A stretch of DNA of 64,000 bases from NCBI GenBank assembly GCA_039583875.1, contig CM077160.1:113293314-113357313 (forward strand). The letters run 5' to 3'. The number at the start of each line of letters is the position of its first letter. Within the stretch, counting starts at the first letter, position 1. Made by a program: the position numbers and the translations under genes. This DNA is from Platanthera guangdongensis (taxonomy: Eukaryota > Streptophyta > Magnoliopsida > Asparagales > Orchidaceae). Shown piece by piece: positions 42,990 through 52,875 of the stretch. The notes beneath the pieces are model-generated. The model had not been told where the DNA came from. It did not search any database and saw only the letters and a program-made list of their open reading frames with translations.

Positions 42990-45276
42990 TGTAATACCCC
43001 AAAAATGAGAAGTGGTCATTGGAGGTTATTGCGCGGCGATAGGCTTATCGCGCGGCGATAGGCTTATCGCGCGATGATAGGCTTATCGCGCGGCGATAGG
43101 CTTATCGCCGACGATAGCTCAATGAATTAAAAGACCCAGGGCTCGGGTTGTTACCGCCTGGCAATAGGAAGCTAGCGTTTTGCGGTAGCACTCAACGCCA
43201 TTGGCAAGACCACTCAACACTTTTAACGCTGTCAACGAAGCGTTGAGTGTGCTATCGCGAGGCGATAGAGAGTTATCGTGGGGCAATAGCTCTGGATAGC
43301 GGTGCCGGCTGGTCAAAGCGGTCACCGCCTGTGATACCGCGCGGCGGTAGGGGTTATCGTGCGGCGGTAGCTTTCAGATAAAGGCTGGACTTGAGATTTC
43401 ATTCTCATTTTCTCTCACGCACTCTCTTTCTTAGTTCTGGAGAGGGAAGAGGAGGAAAAGTCCAGGAGCTCAAGAGGAGAATCGATCCAAGGTGTGCTTG
43501 TGATCGGAATCACGAGTCAACGATAGATTCGCGGAGAGGAAGCTGTGACAATCAATTCCATCCGGATCAAAGAATAAGGTCACGCTCCGAAGAAAACTAC
43601 AAGGGTAATGATCTTCCTTCTTGGACAAGTGAAATCCTTCTTTTGGCGTATGCATGAAATCCCCCACTAAAAGGTGGAGAATCGAGGGAATTCCTTTGGG
43701 TCGATTCGTGAAATCCTCAGTGAGTCTTGCATAGATCCAGAAATGTGTAGTACGAAATAAACATGTTGTGTGAATCCCATCTGGACAGGTTGGTCTGGAT
43801 TGATGATGTTTATTTTGCGTGCCGGAGAAGACTCCGAGTATAAACGGGTAGTTTACAGGGTCTGCGGGGTTATACCTGTGAACTGGAAATAGCAGGAAGT
43901 ACTGGAGCTGCATTCCAGGAAAATACCCATGAAATACCACAGTTTCAATGACTGTTGGATATCGCCGGGCGACAGTGAGTATCGACAACGGCGATAGCAC
44001 TTGGTGAGCTATTTGTGCTGTGTGCTATGAAAAGACCAGTGTTTCTGACACTGCAGGGCTTTTGGCTGGGTCAACAGAAAGTGAATTCTGTGGTTAATGC
44101 CCGACGACAGTGAGTATCGCTGGCGATACCTTCCAGATACCCTTTTGGTTGTAAAGCCTGTCTCTGGGAGACTGTGAGGCTAATCTGTGAGCTGCGAGCT
44201 CCTAAAGGCCAGTGAGTCGAACAGACAAGGGGAAGCCGACCCGCATCAGACTAGACATTGATGTGACGATTTGAGCAACGGACAATGGCTGAACTGTATC
44301 TGCGTTATGGTTGTCTAACTCGAGTGCCTCAGTTATTGGCGTTCGTTAGGATCGCATAATGAGAGTCTGAGGCTGTACGCCGTCAATACTAAAGTCTCAA
44401 GCCGGGGGCCGTGGAGGCTGTGAATGCTAAAAGACAACCGTTATGTCTGGGACCTCTAAATGGTGGTGGGACCCTGACAACAGGTACACCGAAATGTGCC
44501 CTGAGTGCACGAAACGTTTGGCCATTGAGGCATTTGTTTGTGATATATTGAACTGTGCGTGAGTGCACGTTCTTGTAATATATCTGCTTGTGTTAATGCT
44601 ATGCATGCAGGGAAGGAATACAACTGCCCCGGAAAAAGGGTAGGGTCGTTATAAATTGGTCAGCTGAATGCTGACCGTTGCCTTGTTTGCCACCATTGTG
44701 ATGGATTGTCCATGTGCAAGTGCTGTGGAATCGAGCGGGAAATAGCGGGCTAAAACCCTTGTTGCTGTTATGCTGTCCCTCGAAGGCCGAATGAAGAATT
44801 TAACTGTTTTCATATGTGGCCGACTTGCGTGCCGATGTTTGTCATCCACACTGGTAAAATGTAACTATAAGGCTTTAAGGACATAACTTTGTGTATTTGT
44901 AAGTGACATTCCTGTGATATATATAAATGATATGGTTTATACAGTATGAACATTCAATTGGTATGAGTTCATGCAACCTTAAAGCTTCCGCTAGAATGCT
45001 CTGAGTTAGGATGCGAGTTGTCTTTTAATATTAACCTGTAATCCCGCTGTCTGTTTGTGCAATATGGTGTGGGGCCCCGACCAGACCCTCTATTATATTT
45101 CATGTGACGGACGGAGGTGTTACAACTAGGTATCAGAGCTTCCGTTCAAATGCTCTGAGTTAGGGTGTGAGTAGTCCTTTGATATAAACCTGTAATCTCG
45201 CCTCCTGTTTGTGGAATATGGTGTGGGACCCCGACCAGACCCTATTATATTTCATATGACGGACGGAGGTGTTACA
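42990..45276 (+). mobile_element. Gypsy-I: LTR element reduced to an LTR, PBS and LTR tail
   Basis: A full LTR (42990-45124) starts TGTAATACCCC and ends GTGTTACA. A PBS-like TAGGTATCAGAGC (45127-45139) follows. From 45137, AGCTTCCG leads into a second copy of the last ~140 bp of the LTR, ending at 45276. Flanking 5-mers are GTATG (42985-42989) and TTATG (45277-45281), four of five matching. So the whole internal region and most of the 3' LTR are gone, and the element was once complete. Confidence 0.82.
43031..43106 (+). repeat. Four 19-bp tandem repeats near the Gypsy-I LTR start
   Basis: Unit GCGCGGCGATAGGCTTATC, four times. Across each unit border the word TATCGC-GCG-GCGATA is an interrupted palindrome. 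Variants of TATCG and CGATAG recur through the LTR (about 43250-43370, 43970-44000, 44100-44130). Confidence 0.92.
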
Positions 45277-45281
45277 TTATG

Positions 45282-46775
45282 TCACTCATTCATGGGGACA
45301 CTACCCCTTGCGATGGTACTCATCTGGAGGACCACGACCCTAGTGACGAGTTCTATGATGATCCCCCAGTTGAGCCTCCGGATGATCCGCCACATTCTGA
45401 TGAGGATGGGATTCCGGCGAGCTTCGCATGTATGAGTATCGATTTATGGACGACTCTTCTATTATCGTCCCTGCCCCTGCCCTAGAAGATGGATATTGTG
45501 AGGAGAATCCAATATTTAGGGTACCACCTGCTGACACATCGCACTCTCGCTGAGTTTTGGGATGCACCACCTGCTGACCGACGAGTACTTTATTTTCGGG
45601 GATGATCACCACATCATAGAGTCACGCCTTTTAGTCTGTGTACACAATTTTCACCCAAGTGGTAGTCTCATTCGCGATGACTTTTCGTATACGCTTCCTG
45701 GTGAGCCCCTAATGTGTTACATTCTCTGAGAGACATTTGGCTATTTATGAGCTCGCCCTTAAGTGTAGATGTTTCGCATGGTCACCTAAGCACTCGACAC
45801 ACACAAGATGAGTTTTTCTACACACCGTCGAGAGAGCCTCCTGATAGGCCACCTCCTTTGATACATTTTCAGGTCAATATTAGATTTTCACATAGAGAGC
45901 ATATTGTGTCGGTCATTTGTTATTTGCATGAGTCTGTTGAGTCGTTTCGTCATCATTTGCATGAGTCTCTTATGTTGTCTATTCATCATTTGTATGTGTG
46001 TCATGAGTCGGTCTGACGAATCCATATTGGTAATAAATCTTGTAAATCACATGCAGATGTTCATTGGCAAGTGCAAGTACTTCATGAAGGCGAGCACGTG
46101 ATGGTAAGAATATGCGTTGTGAGGCTCTGTGCGAGGCTTGCTAAAAGCTTGAGCGTTATGCGAATGAACCCCGATATAATCATGAGACGGATCAAAGCAA
46201 ACACCTATGATCTTGATATCCCTGCAAGTATAGGTATCCACCTGGTATTTAGTGTTGAAGATATGACACTGTGCTACGAGCCTCGTAAGTATGTGACCCC
46301 AAGCAGTGGAACTTCTAGCTACCCACGCCTCCATTTCCATTGCCATGCCATCTTCATAGCCCACACACGTCTGATGACCACCACCACTCACGCACTTCTG
46401 ACACCCACCTAACAGGGAACTCGCCTTCTTTGGTTCTACCTACGACGTCGTCGATCGCACCAGGATCCACCAGTTGAGCATTAAAAGCATCATGGAGACC
46501 AGACTCCACCAGTGCATTCATACTACAGACGTTGGTGACATCTGGGAACATGCAGCAGAGCTCGATCGACTCGCCCATGGCCTTCGACTTCAGTACGGTT
46601 GTCTCCATTCACCGGAGATGACAACATTTCAGTCAGAAGTTGATTGGCGAAGACACTTTTCCAACGACGACACTTGAGCGACTTCTGGTGGACCTATTCG
46701 AGTTTTACCTGGCATACAACGAGAGAATTCTGATCCCTATTCATCGGGAGATGAATTCTTTCAAATCGGGGAGAT
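45282..46775 (+). other. Gypsy-D2 internal sequence, right part
   Basis: Shares a non-pol segment with Gypsy-D (blocks like GATGAGTTTTTCTACACACC and GAGCCTCCTGATAGGCC at about 45808-45850). Short frames such as DPSDEFYDDPPVEPPDDPPHS suggest an old acidic, Pro-rich coding stretch. A polypurine tract at about 46766-46774 ends it. No standard domain is recognisable. Confidence 0.45.
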
Positions 46776-48190
46776 TGATGAGGAGCATAGACGAGGACTT
46801 GCAGTGGATGACGAGTTTTGGGCCCGTTCGGGGCCAATTGACGACTTTCCATATATGACGTGCCCAGATCGGTGATCGGACTCCGCATATGTGTCCAGAT
46901 TCTGTTGTGAATCGATTTGATATATTACTTCATTAGTTTGCATTGTATTTTGATGTATTGGTTGGCCCCACCTCTAGCCAATCATAGCTGTTGAAGGTGG
47001 GATGCCCTGACTTTTATTTCATTATAAATAGGCTTGTAGTGGGCAGGTTTAGAGCATTGCAGAATTTGGAGAAACAAATTCTCGGATTCCCGTGATCCCT
47101 CCACGGTGCCGACTCCGTGGAACCCTAGGTGATGACTCCTAAGCTTGTGTCTCCCTCCCCAAGGTATCTCATGACCTTATACTCCTTCCCCCTCTGAAAC
47201 CGTCCCGTAGCCCCCCTACCTCCAAACCAGCCACAGTTTGATGTCCAGAAAACCCTTATTTTTATTCAGTGTTACTGTTCAAAAATGAAATTAACTATTC
47301 ATTGCCTATAGTTTTTTCTCTCCCTATTCAGTCGTCAGTCGTCGGCCACCTATGTTGCTGCTACAAGCCGCTGCCTACTCCCTCCTCCAGGAAATCCTCC
47401 GCCGCATATTACCCTCCCACCTGAAGCCACAGTCACCGCCTATTACCTCCTCCAGGAAATCCTCAGCCGCCGCCTACTCCCTCCTCCAAGAAATCCTTCG
47501 TCGCCTATTACTCTCCCTCCTGAAGCCACAGCCGCCTCCCCCTCCTGAAGCCACAGCCGCCTCCCCCTCAGGCCTCCCCTCTCTTGGACACCGCCCCCTC
47601 CTACTTCAGCAGCCACCACCGCCTATCCTCAGTCCCTCCTGACAGCGCAAGCCCCCACCATTTCAGATCTGTCCAAATCTGGATTTTTCTAGTCCAGTTA
47701 CTCACTCCTCGCCACTTCTACAGCCCAGATTTGCTCCACCACACCCGATCCCTCCCCTTCTCGCCCGAATCCACCCATATATCGCCAAATCGACTCCTTT
47801 AAGATCTGATCCCGCTTCCTACCGTCGAGGACAACCACCTACATTTTCACGCCACCAGTTCCATCTTGGATCGCCGTTTGCGCATTTCCGTCACCGAAAT
47901 CTTCAGTGCCTTGGTCAACCCACTACTTTGGTGAGTCCCTTGTCGTATTGGAGTTATATTTGCTCGAAGAAATATTACCGTAGAATTTTGCTCTACATTA
48001 TTATTGTGATTTGCAGGGTTCATTCGGCGTGCGCTCTCTCTTTGACCCTCCACGCGGAGAAAAAGCCTAAGCTTGTCTCAAATAAATTATTTTGACTTGT
48101 CATGAATTATTTGCGTGAGATGTTTTATTTATTATTCAATTGTGATGTAATCCGTCGGGCTTTGCATAACATGTAGGGTTAGGTCACATG
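46776..48190 (+). repeat. Gypsy-D2 3' LTR (right edge approximate)
   Basis: Starts TGATGAGGAGC after the polypurine tract. It contains a TATA-like ATTATAAATAGGC at about 47020-47035 and a CTCCTCCAGGAAATCC stretch repeated three to four times (47388-47550), of which the 5' LTR has one. The right edge is uncertain because the other LTR is truncated. Confidence 0.65.
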
Positions 48191-48293
48191 CCGCTTATAT
48201 TTTCATCCTGCGTCACAACCACTAATATTTAAGCACCTAAATAATACTTTAAAATGAGAAAAATCGGAAACAAAATGCACATATATACATATA

Positions 48294-48726
48294 GGGGCTG
48301 GTTCTTGTGCGAATACAAGAATCATGTGAAGCTGCGAAGAGAGACATTCGCAGCAGCGGTGTAGGCGGCTGCGGGCTTGCCATCCATCGGGCTCCTGGGG
48401 TTTGTCAGTGGCCACACCGACGAACCCCGGGCGGTCGGGGGACGGCGAGCCCGCAGCCGCCGGCGCCACCACTGCGAAACAAATTTACAGATTCACAACA
48501 TGTTCCCAGGCGGTTGCGGGCTTGCCAACCACCGATCGCCTGGGATTCATCGGTAGCCACGCAGACAAACCCCGGGCGGTCGGTGGTCGGCGAAGCCGTA
48601 GCCGCCGGCGAACACGTTGTGAGGCGGCTGGACGTCTGATTGGGTAGCTACAGTACCCAATCGGACAGCGAACATAGCGTCTTCGCACCTTCGCATATCC
48701 ATCTCTGCGCATTTGAATTCAGCCCC
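48294..48726. mobile_element. GC-rich TIR element J1 with two hairpin cassettes
   Basis: Ends GGGGCTG...TTC and CAGCCCC form a short terminal inverted repeat, flanked on both sides by ATA. The start resembles the GGGGCTGTTTGGTTC ends of plant PIF/Harbinger MITEs, an inference only. Inside are two ~95-bp palindromic units: 48364-48461, with arms GGCGGCTGCGGGCTTGCC and GGCGAGCCCGCAGCCGCC, and 48509-48606. No transposase is encoded. Confidence 0.5.
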
Positions 48727-48850
48727 ATACATATAATCATATATGTGTATATACATATATTCATATATGTACTTATATGTATACATGTACAGCTATGTAT
48801 AATGTACATATATGTATATATGTATATCTATATTTCTATATTATTCTAAA
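48727..48850. repeat. TATATG/TACATA microsatellite
   Basis: Irregular ATATGTATAT repeats. They separate J1 from the next cassette. Frames reading Tyr/Ile/His-rich here are composition artefacts. Confidence 0.85.
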
Positions 48851-49017
48851 AAGACATATGCTGGTATGCCAATAAGAATGAGTTCAAAATTACAGTAATT
48901 AATGTAAGACGTTGGATTTGTCTCAGAAATACCATGGTCGTAGAATCATGAGCCTTAGTGGCCTGCCAACAACTAAAATTTGAAAATCCTCAAATCTCAA
49001 AACAGAAAAATCCCGAT

Positions 49018-49256
49018 ACCAGAAAAAATCCCTCAGCTTGCTGACGGAACCCCTCTTCCGTCGTCGGCGGCCTGCCCGGAGACCACCGGCGGCGTCGTCG
49101 GACCCCGCCGAACCCGTCGGGGGTTGTCTGAAGGCCGACGACCCCCGACGGGTTCGGCGGGGTTCGACGACCAGCCTGGTGGTCTCCGAGCAGGCCGGCG
49201 GCGGTGGTGGCCGAGGGGTTCCGTGAGCAATGTCGTTTATCTAGGTAGGGATTTTT
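49018..49256. mobile_element. Long GC-rich foldback (inverted repeat) element
   Basis: The left arm runs AAAAATCCCTC...CGGAACCCCTC...ACCCGTCGGGGGT, and the right arm is its near-complement ACCCCCGACGGGT...GAGGGGTTCCG...AGGGATTTTTC, around a ~16-nt centre near 49130. Arms are about 105 bp with a few mismatches. A transcript would form one long hairpin. It looks like a foldback-type MITE, and no protein is encoded. Confidence 0.75.
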
Positions 49257-49504
49257 CTCTTCACTATTGCTGCGGTTTTTATTTCTTAAATTCATTTTAA
49301 TTCTTTTAATTAAATTTCATATAAAAAACAAAAAATACAGGAGTTTTAAAATATATATACAAAAAATATAATATTTTTAATTTTAAAAAAACATAAAGGG
49401 TAAAAAAATATAAAAATATTAAAAGCCACCGGGGGCAGTCCCACCGCTGGGGCGGTCCGGGTACTGTTGCGCGTGAAACGGGGGACCTCCCGTGCACTGT
49501 CACT

Positions 49505-49695
49505 CGTATGTATATATGTATGTATTTATATATATACATATGGATATATGTATATTGTATATATACATATATGCATATTGTATATATACATATATGTATA
49601 TATGTATAGTGTATATGTACATATATGTATATACGTATATATGTATATTGTATATATACATATATGTGTATATGTATATATGTATATCTTTATAC
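49505..49695. repeat. TATATG microsatellite
   Basis: Nearly 190 bp of TATATGTATA-type repeats with GTATATTGTATA interruptions. All frames read Tyr/Ile/Cys/His-rich products and are not genes. Confidence 0.92.
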
Positions 49696-49900
49696 TATAA
49701 ACAAACTCCAAAGAGCCATGATGTAACATTTGTCTCCCCAAAATACCCCCCAACAATGGTGTAACATTTTAATGCCAAAATATCCCTCATTTTTCTTATT
49801 TCTCTACTCATTTGTATGAGTTTTTTGTCATTTGATCATAAATGTTTTTATTCTCCTACTCATTTGCATAGTTTTTTTTCTTATTCCCCTACTCGCTGCC

Positions 49901-50052
49901 CCACCAATGTTGCCGCCTTCGCCAATGTCGCCGCCCCCCGACCAATGTCGCCGCCCCCGACCAATGTCACCGCCCTCAACCAATGTCGCCGCCCCCGACC
50001 AATGTCGCCGCCCCCGACAAATGTCTCCGCCCCAAACCAATGTTGGCGCCCC
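49901..50052. repeat. ~19-bp minisatellite
   Basis: Unit close to ACCAATGTCGCCGCCCCCG, about seven copies with substitutions. It is directly followed by the hairpin and CTAG at 50053-50081. Confidence 0.88.
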
Positions 50053-50081
50053 GCACGGGGTCTCCCGTGCACGACTGCTAG
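50053..50081 (+). other. Candidate Helitron 3' terminus
   Basis: GCACGGG-GTCT-CCCGTGC forms a 7-bp stem, followed after seven bases by CTAG and then T. This is the hairpin-plus-CTRR-T arrangement of Helitron 3' ends. The matching 5' end is not certain; TCTCTACTC at about 49800 is one option. A related but less typical hairpin end is at 49479-49507. Confidence 0.45.
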
Positions 50082-50099
50082 TATACATATATGTGTATA

Positions 50100-50420
50100 G
50101 GATAGGAATCAGGTGCAAAGATAACTCTGTGCGAAGATGCGAACAGTGCATCTTCGCCGTCCATTCGCACCTGCATCCAACGACCGACCTCTTCTCAGCG
50201 CCGCCGCCGCCGGCTGCGGCGCTGAGAAGAGGTGAAATATTTTTGGTAGCGCCGCCGCCGCCGGCTCGCCGGCCACCGACCGCCCGGGGTTCGTCGGCGT
50301 GCACGCCGACAAACGTCGGCCGCCCGATGGCCGGCGAGTCCGCAGCCGACGGCGGCGGCGCTGGAATGTTTCTCTTCGCACGGGATCCTGTGCGAATGTA
50401 TTCGCACAGGATCCCGCCCC
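50100..50420. mobile_element. GC-rich hairpin element J2, relative of J1
   Basis: The right end, read inward, is GGGGCGGGATCCTGTGCGAA, like J1's GGGGCTGGTTCTTGTGCGAA; the left end (GGATAGGAATC) is a weaker match. It has three strong palindromes: 50187-50233 (18-bp perfect stem), a cassette at about 50251-50357 sharing the CCGACCGCCCGGGGTTCGTCGG core with J1, and 50382-50415 (15-bp perfect stem, TGTA loop). No protein is encoded. Confidence 0.5.
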
Positions 50421-50424
50421 TATG

Positions 50425-50612
50425 TGTATATGCATATATGTGTATATATATATATATGTGTGTGTGTATATATATGTGTGTGTATATATATATATGTGTG
50501 TGTATATATATATATGTGTGTATATATATATGTGTGTCTATATATATGTGTGTATATATCTATGTGTGTGTCTATATATATGTGTGTGTGTGTGTGTATA
50601 TATATATATTGC
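50425..50612. repeat. TATATG/TGTG microsatellite
   Basis: Alternating TATATA and TGTGTG blocks. Frames on both strands are artefacts. Confidence 0.92.
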
Positions 50613-51765
50613 ATTGTTCTCATACTTATTAGAGGACAATTTACCGCCTCCCTTGAGCACATTAAGGGCTCGGGGGGAGATGGAACCACTTAACATATAC
50701 GTATAGTATTGCTAACCCTCACCATCGATTGATGCCCCCAGGTGTTCCGGGAGATAAAACGTGAACTTGATATGAAGATAAAAGACTTACGTGGGATTGT
50801 TGCTACCCTTGGCAATATCATCAGTCATATAGTTAGCTCACTAGGTTATAGATTTACAGTATTTGTATATTAGTATTTATCCGGCTTGACATGTTTACTT
50901 GTGAGCCCCCAGACTATGGAGCCATCGTGCCATTGTTGTGATTGTTTTCTGTCTTCTCCTATTACTTGTATGTTTTTGTGATCTATTGCGTGGTTGTTAG
51001 TCTTCCGCTAGTACATCTTCTACTGTTGCTTATAGCGTACTCAATATGTAGTGTGATGGTTATTCGCTTATCACCATCATCAGTTCGTAGTATTAGGAGA
51101 GAATGACGAGAGAAGGTTGAGACGTTCATACCTCTACTATTCTATTATTACCTTTTTACGGATTGGTGGTGATATGCGATAAGATCCCTTGCCGCGTCTA
51201 ATTTCGGGGGGGGGGGGGTATCTTACAAAGAGATCTGTTAGTGTATTTTAGTGCTAAAGGAAAACCAAACCGACAAATCAATAGGCAGTCTAACGGCCAA
51301 GAAAAATGATGATAATGAATATATAACAATGGACTGTTAATGACAAATAACCCATGCAATTAAGTACAGTTCCAACAAATAGATTAATGAAGAATAGAAT
51401 ATGTGAATGGCAACATTACAAATCATAATGACTAAGTAACGATGGCATGATATTAATAACATTGATTAAAACTGATACTTATATTTGATTCAAAAAAGAC
51501 CTAATCAATCCCATAATTTAAAAACCCAAACCAAAATTTGGTCGGATATGTCCAAATGTGCGTGGCTCATTGTTTCTTCTTGTGTTTCTCTTAGCAAGAT
51601 ATAGAGAGAATGAAGGTATATAAACACCAAATAGTTTTCTCCGCATACAATATTAAAATAAATATTTCCACCTTATCAAAATTCTGAACTTTTCTTTGGT
51701 GTGGTGCCCAAACACAAGAGGCCATATATGATCAATGTACAAAAAAATTTAACATCTCCTACATA
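50613..51765. other. Intron sequence, possible retrotransposon end, no gene
   Basis: A purine run CTCGGGGGGAGA (about 50669-50680) looks like a polypurine tract that precedes an LTR, but I find no matching second LTR. A G-run lies at about 51206-51218. The rest is AT-rich with no coding motif. Confidence 0.4.
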
Positions 51766-51770
51766 ATTAT

Positions 51771-51955
51771 TGTTAGAATAACCCATGTATTGGTCCCTTG
51801 TTTTAGGCCCATTTATGTTTTCTTCTCTTTTAGTCCCACATCTTGTATATGATTTGTTCTCTCTCTCTTCCTACTATATATATGTATTCTCTCCTTGTAT
51901 TTACATACTAAATCAATACATACAAGCTTTGAGCTTTCTCTACATGGTATCAGAG
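51771..51955 (+). repeat. Copia-B 5' LTR and PBS
   Basis: LTR 51771-51944, PBS 51945-51955 (initiator tRNA-Met). A TATATATATG run at about 51887 may be the promoter TATA region. Confidence 0.92.
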
Positions 51956-52875
51956 TCAGGTTACGATTCTCGCGGTCTCCTTTGTTCTGATCGCACCTAT
52001 TGATCTCTCGCGGCCTGCCTCCCGCGACCTCTCTAGCGGCCTGCCTCCCGTGGCCTATCTCTCGCGACCTACCTTCGCGAGTTGTTCGTCTCTATCCGCT
52101 TGCCTCTGCGGCTTGTCCCTCTCAGTCCGCAGCTGTTCCGCTACCTCCTGTTACTATCCTTCTCCCGTGGATCCACCCTTCCTCCCCTTGCTTTTTATAG
52201 CCTTTCCTCCTTCCTAATTCGTGGGGCCACCTTCTTTTCTGTCCGCTGCGGACTCCCTAATCGCCGCGGCCTGTCTTAAGTCCGCCCTTTGCTCTCCGCT
52301 TCTGCCTTCCCCAAATCCGCTTGTCTCTATACTCGCGGTTTGCTTCCTCAGTTCGTGCTGTGATCCGCCTGACCGTGCGGGCTATTCCTTTCTCACCCGC
52401 ATCTTGGTCGCGGTCACCTGTTCTTCTCCTCTCTGTCCGCGCGACTTGTCTCTGCCCACTGCGGACTTCATCTCCCTATCCGCTTCGCCTTTGGTCGTGG
52501 CCTCCTCCAGCCGCTTGTGTTTTTCACACCGTGACCGGGCAGTCTCTGCTCTAGTCGCGCCGACTATCCTCTCTTGCGTATTGTTTTTATCCGCCGGCCT
52601 CTCCCTCTCTTCTTGCGGAATGCTCCTGTCCGCTGCGGCCTGATTCCTGTGCTTTGACCGCTACTGTGTTCACCTAGACCGTGCAGACTCTCTTTCTTTC
52701 CGCATTTGGGTCGCGATCTGACTCATCGCTGGTGCAAGTGTGACCGAACGGACTAGTTTTCCTTTCCGCTTTCTTGGTCGCAGTCTCCTGTCCTTCCCGC
52801 CGCGGCCTTGTCATGCGGCCTCCTGCTCTTTCCGCGGCGATCTTCCTAGGTCATCTGGTTCTGCGGCCTGTCTCT

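Larger units (their letters stand above)
32919..48190 (+). mobile_element. Gypsy-D2: old Ty3/Gypsy element hosting nested insertions (inferred span)
   Basis: Two related segments, 32919-33750 and 46776 to about 48190, look like its LTRs. They share TAGACGAGxACTTGCAGTGG, GGGGCCAATTGAC, ATAGGCTTGTAGTGG and a Ser/Pro-type CTCCTCCAGGAAATCC region. The second follows a purine tract (TCGGGGAGA) and begins TGATGAGGAGC, much like the Gypsy-D LTR. The internal part would be 42535-46775, with Gypsy-I inserted in it. Copia-C lies between the first LTR and the internal part. The first LTR stops mid-way at Copia-C, so a deletion removed its end together with the 3' half of Copia-C. That this is one element is inference. 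Confidence 0.55.

Noticed and set aside
43031..43106. CRISPR-like array of 19-bp repeats
   Set aside because: The units are directly adjacent without spacers and lie in a plant LTR.
49492..50706. Several open frames of 70-266 codons rich in Tyr, Ile, Cys and His
   Set aside because: They are translations of TATATG/TGTG microsatellites and of the GC-rich cassettes, open in several frames on both strands.
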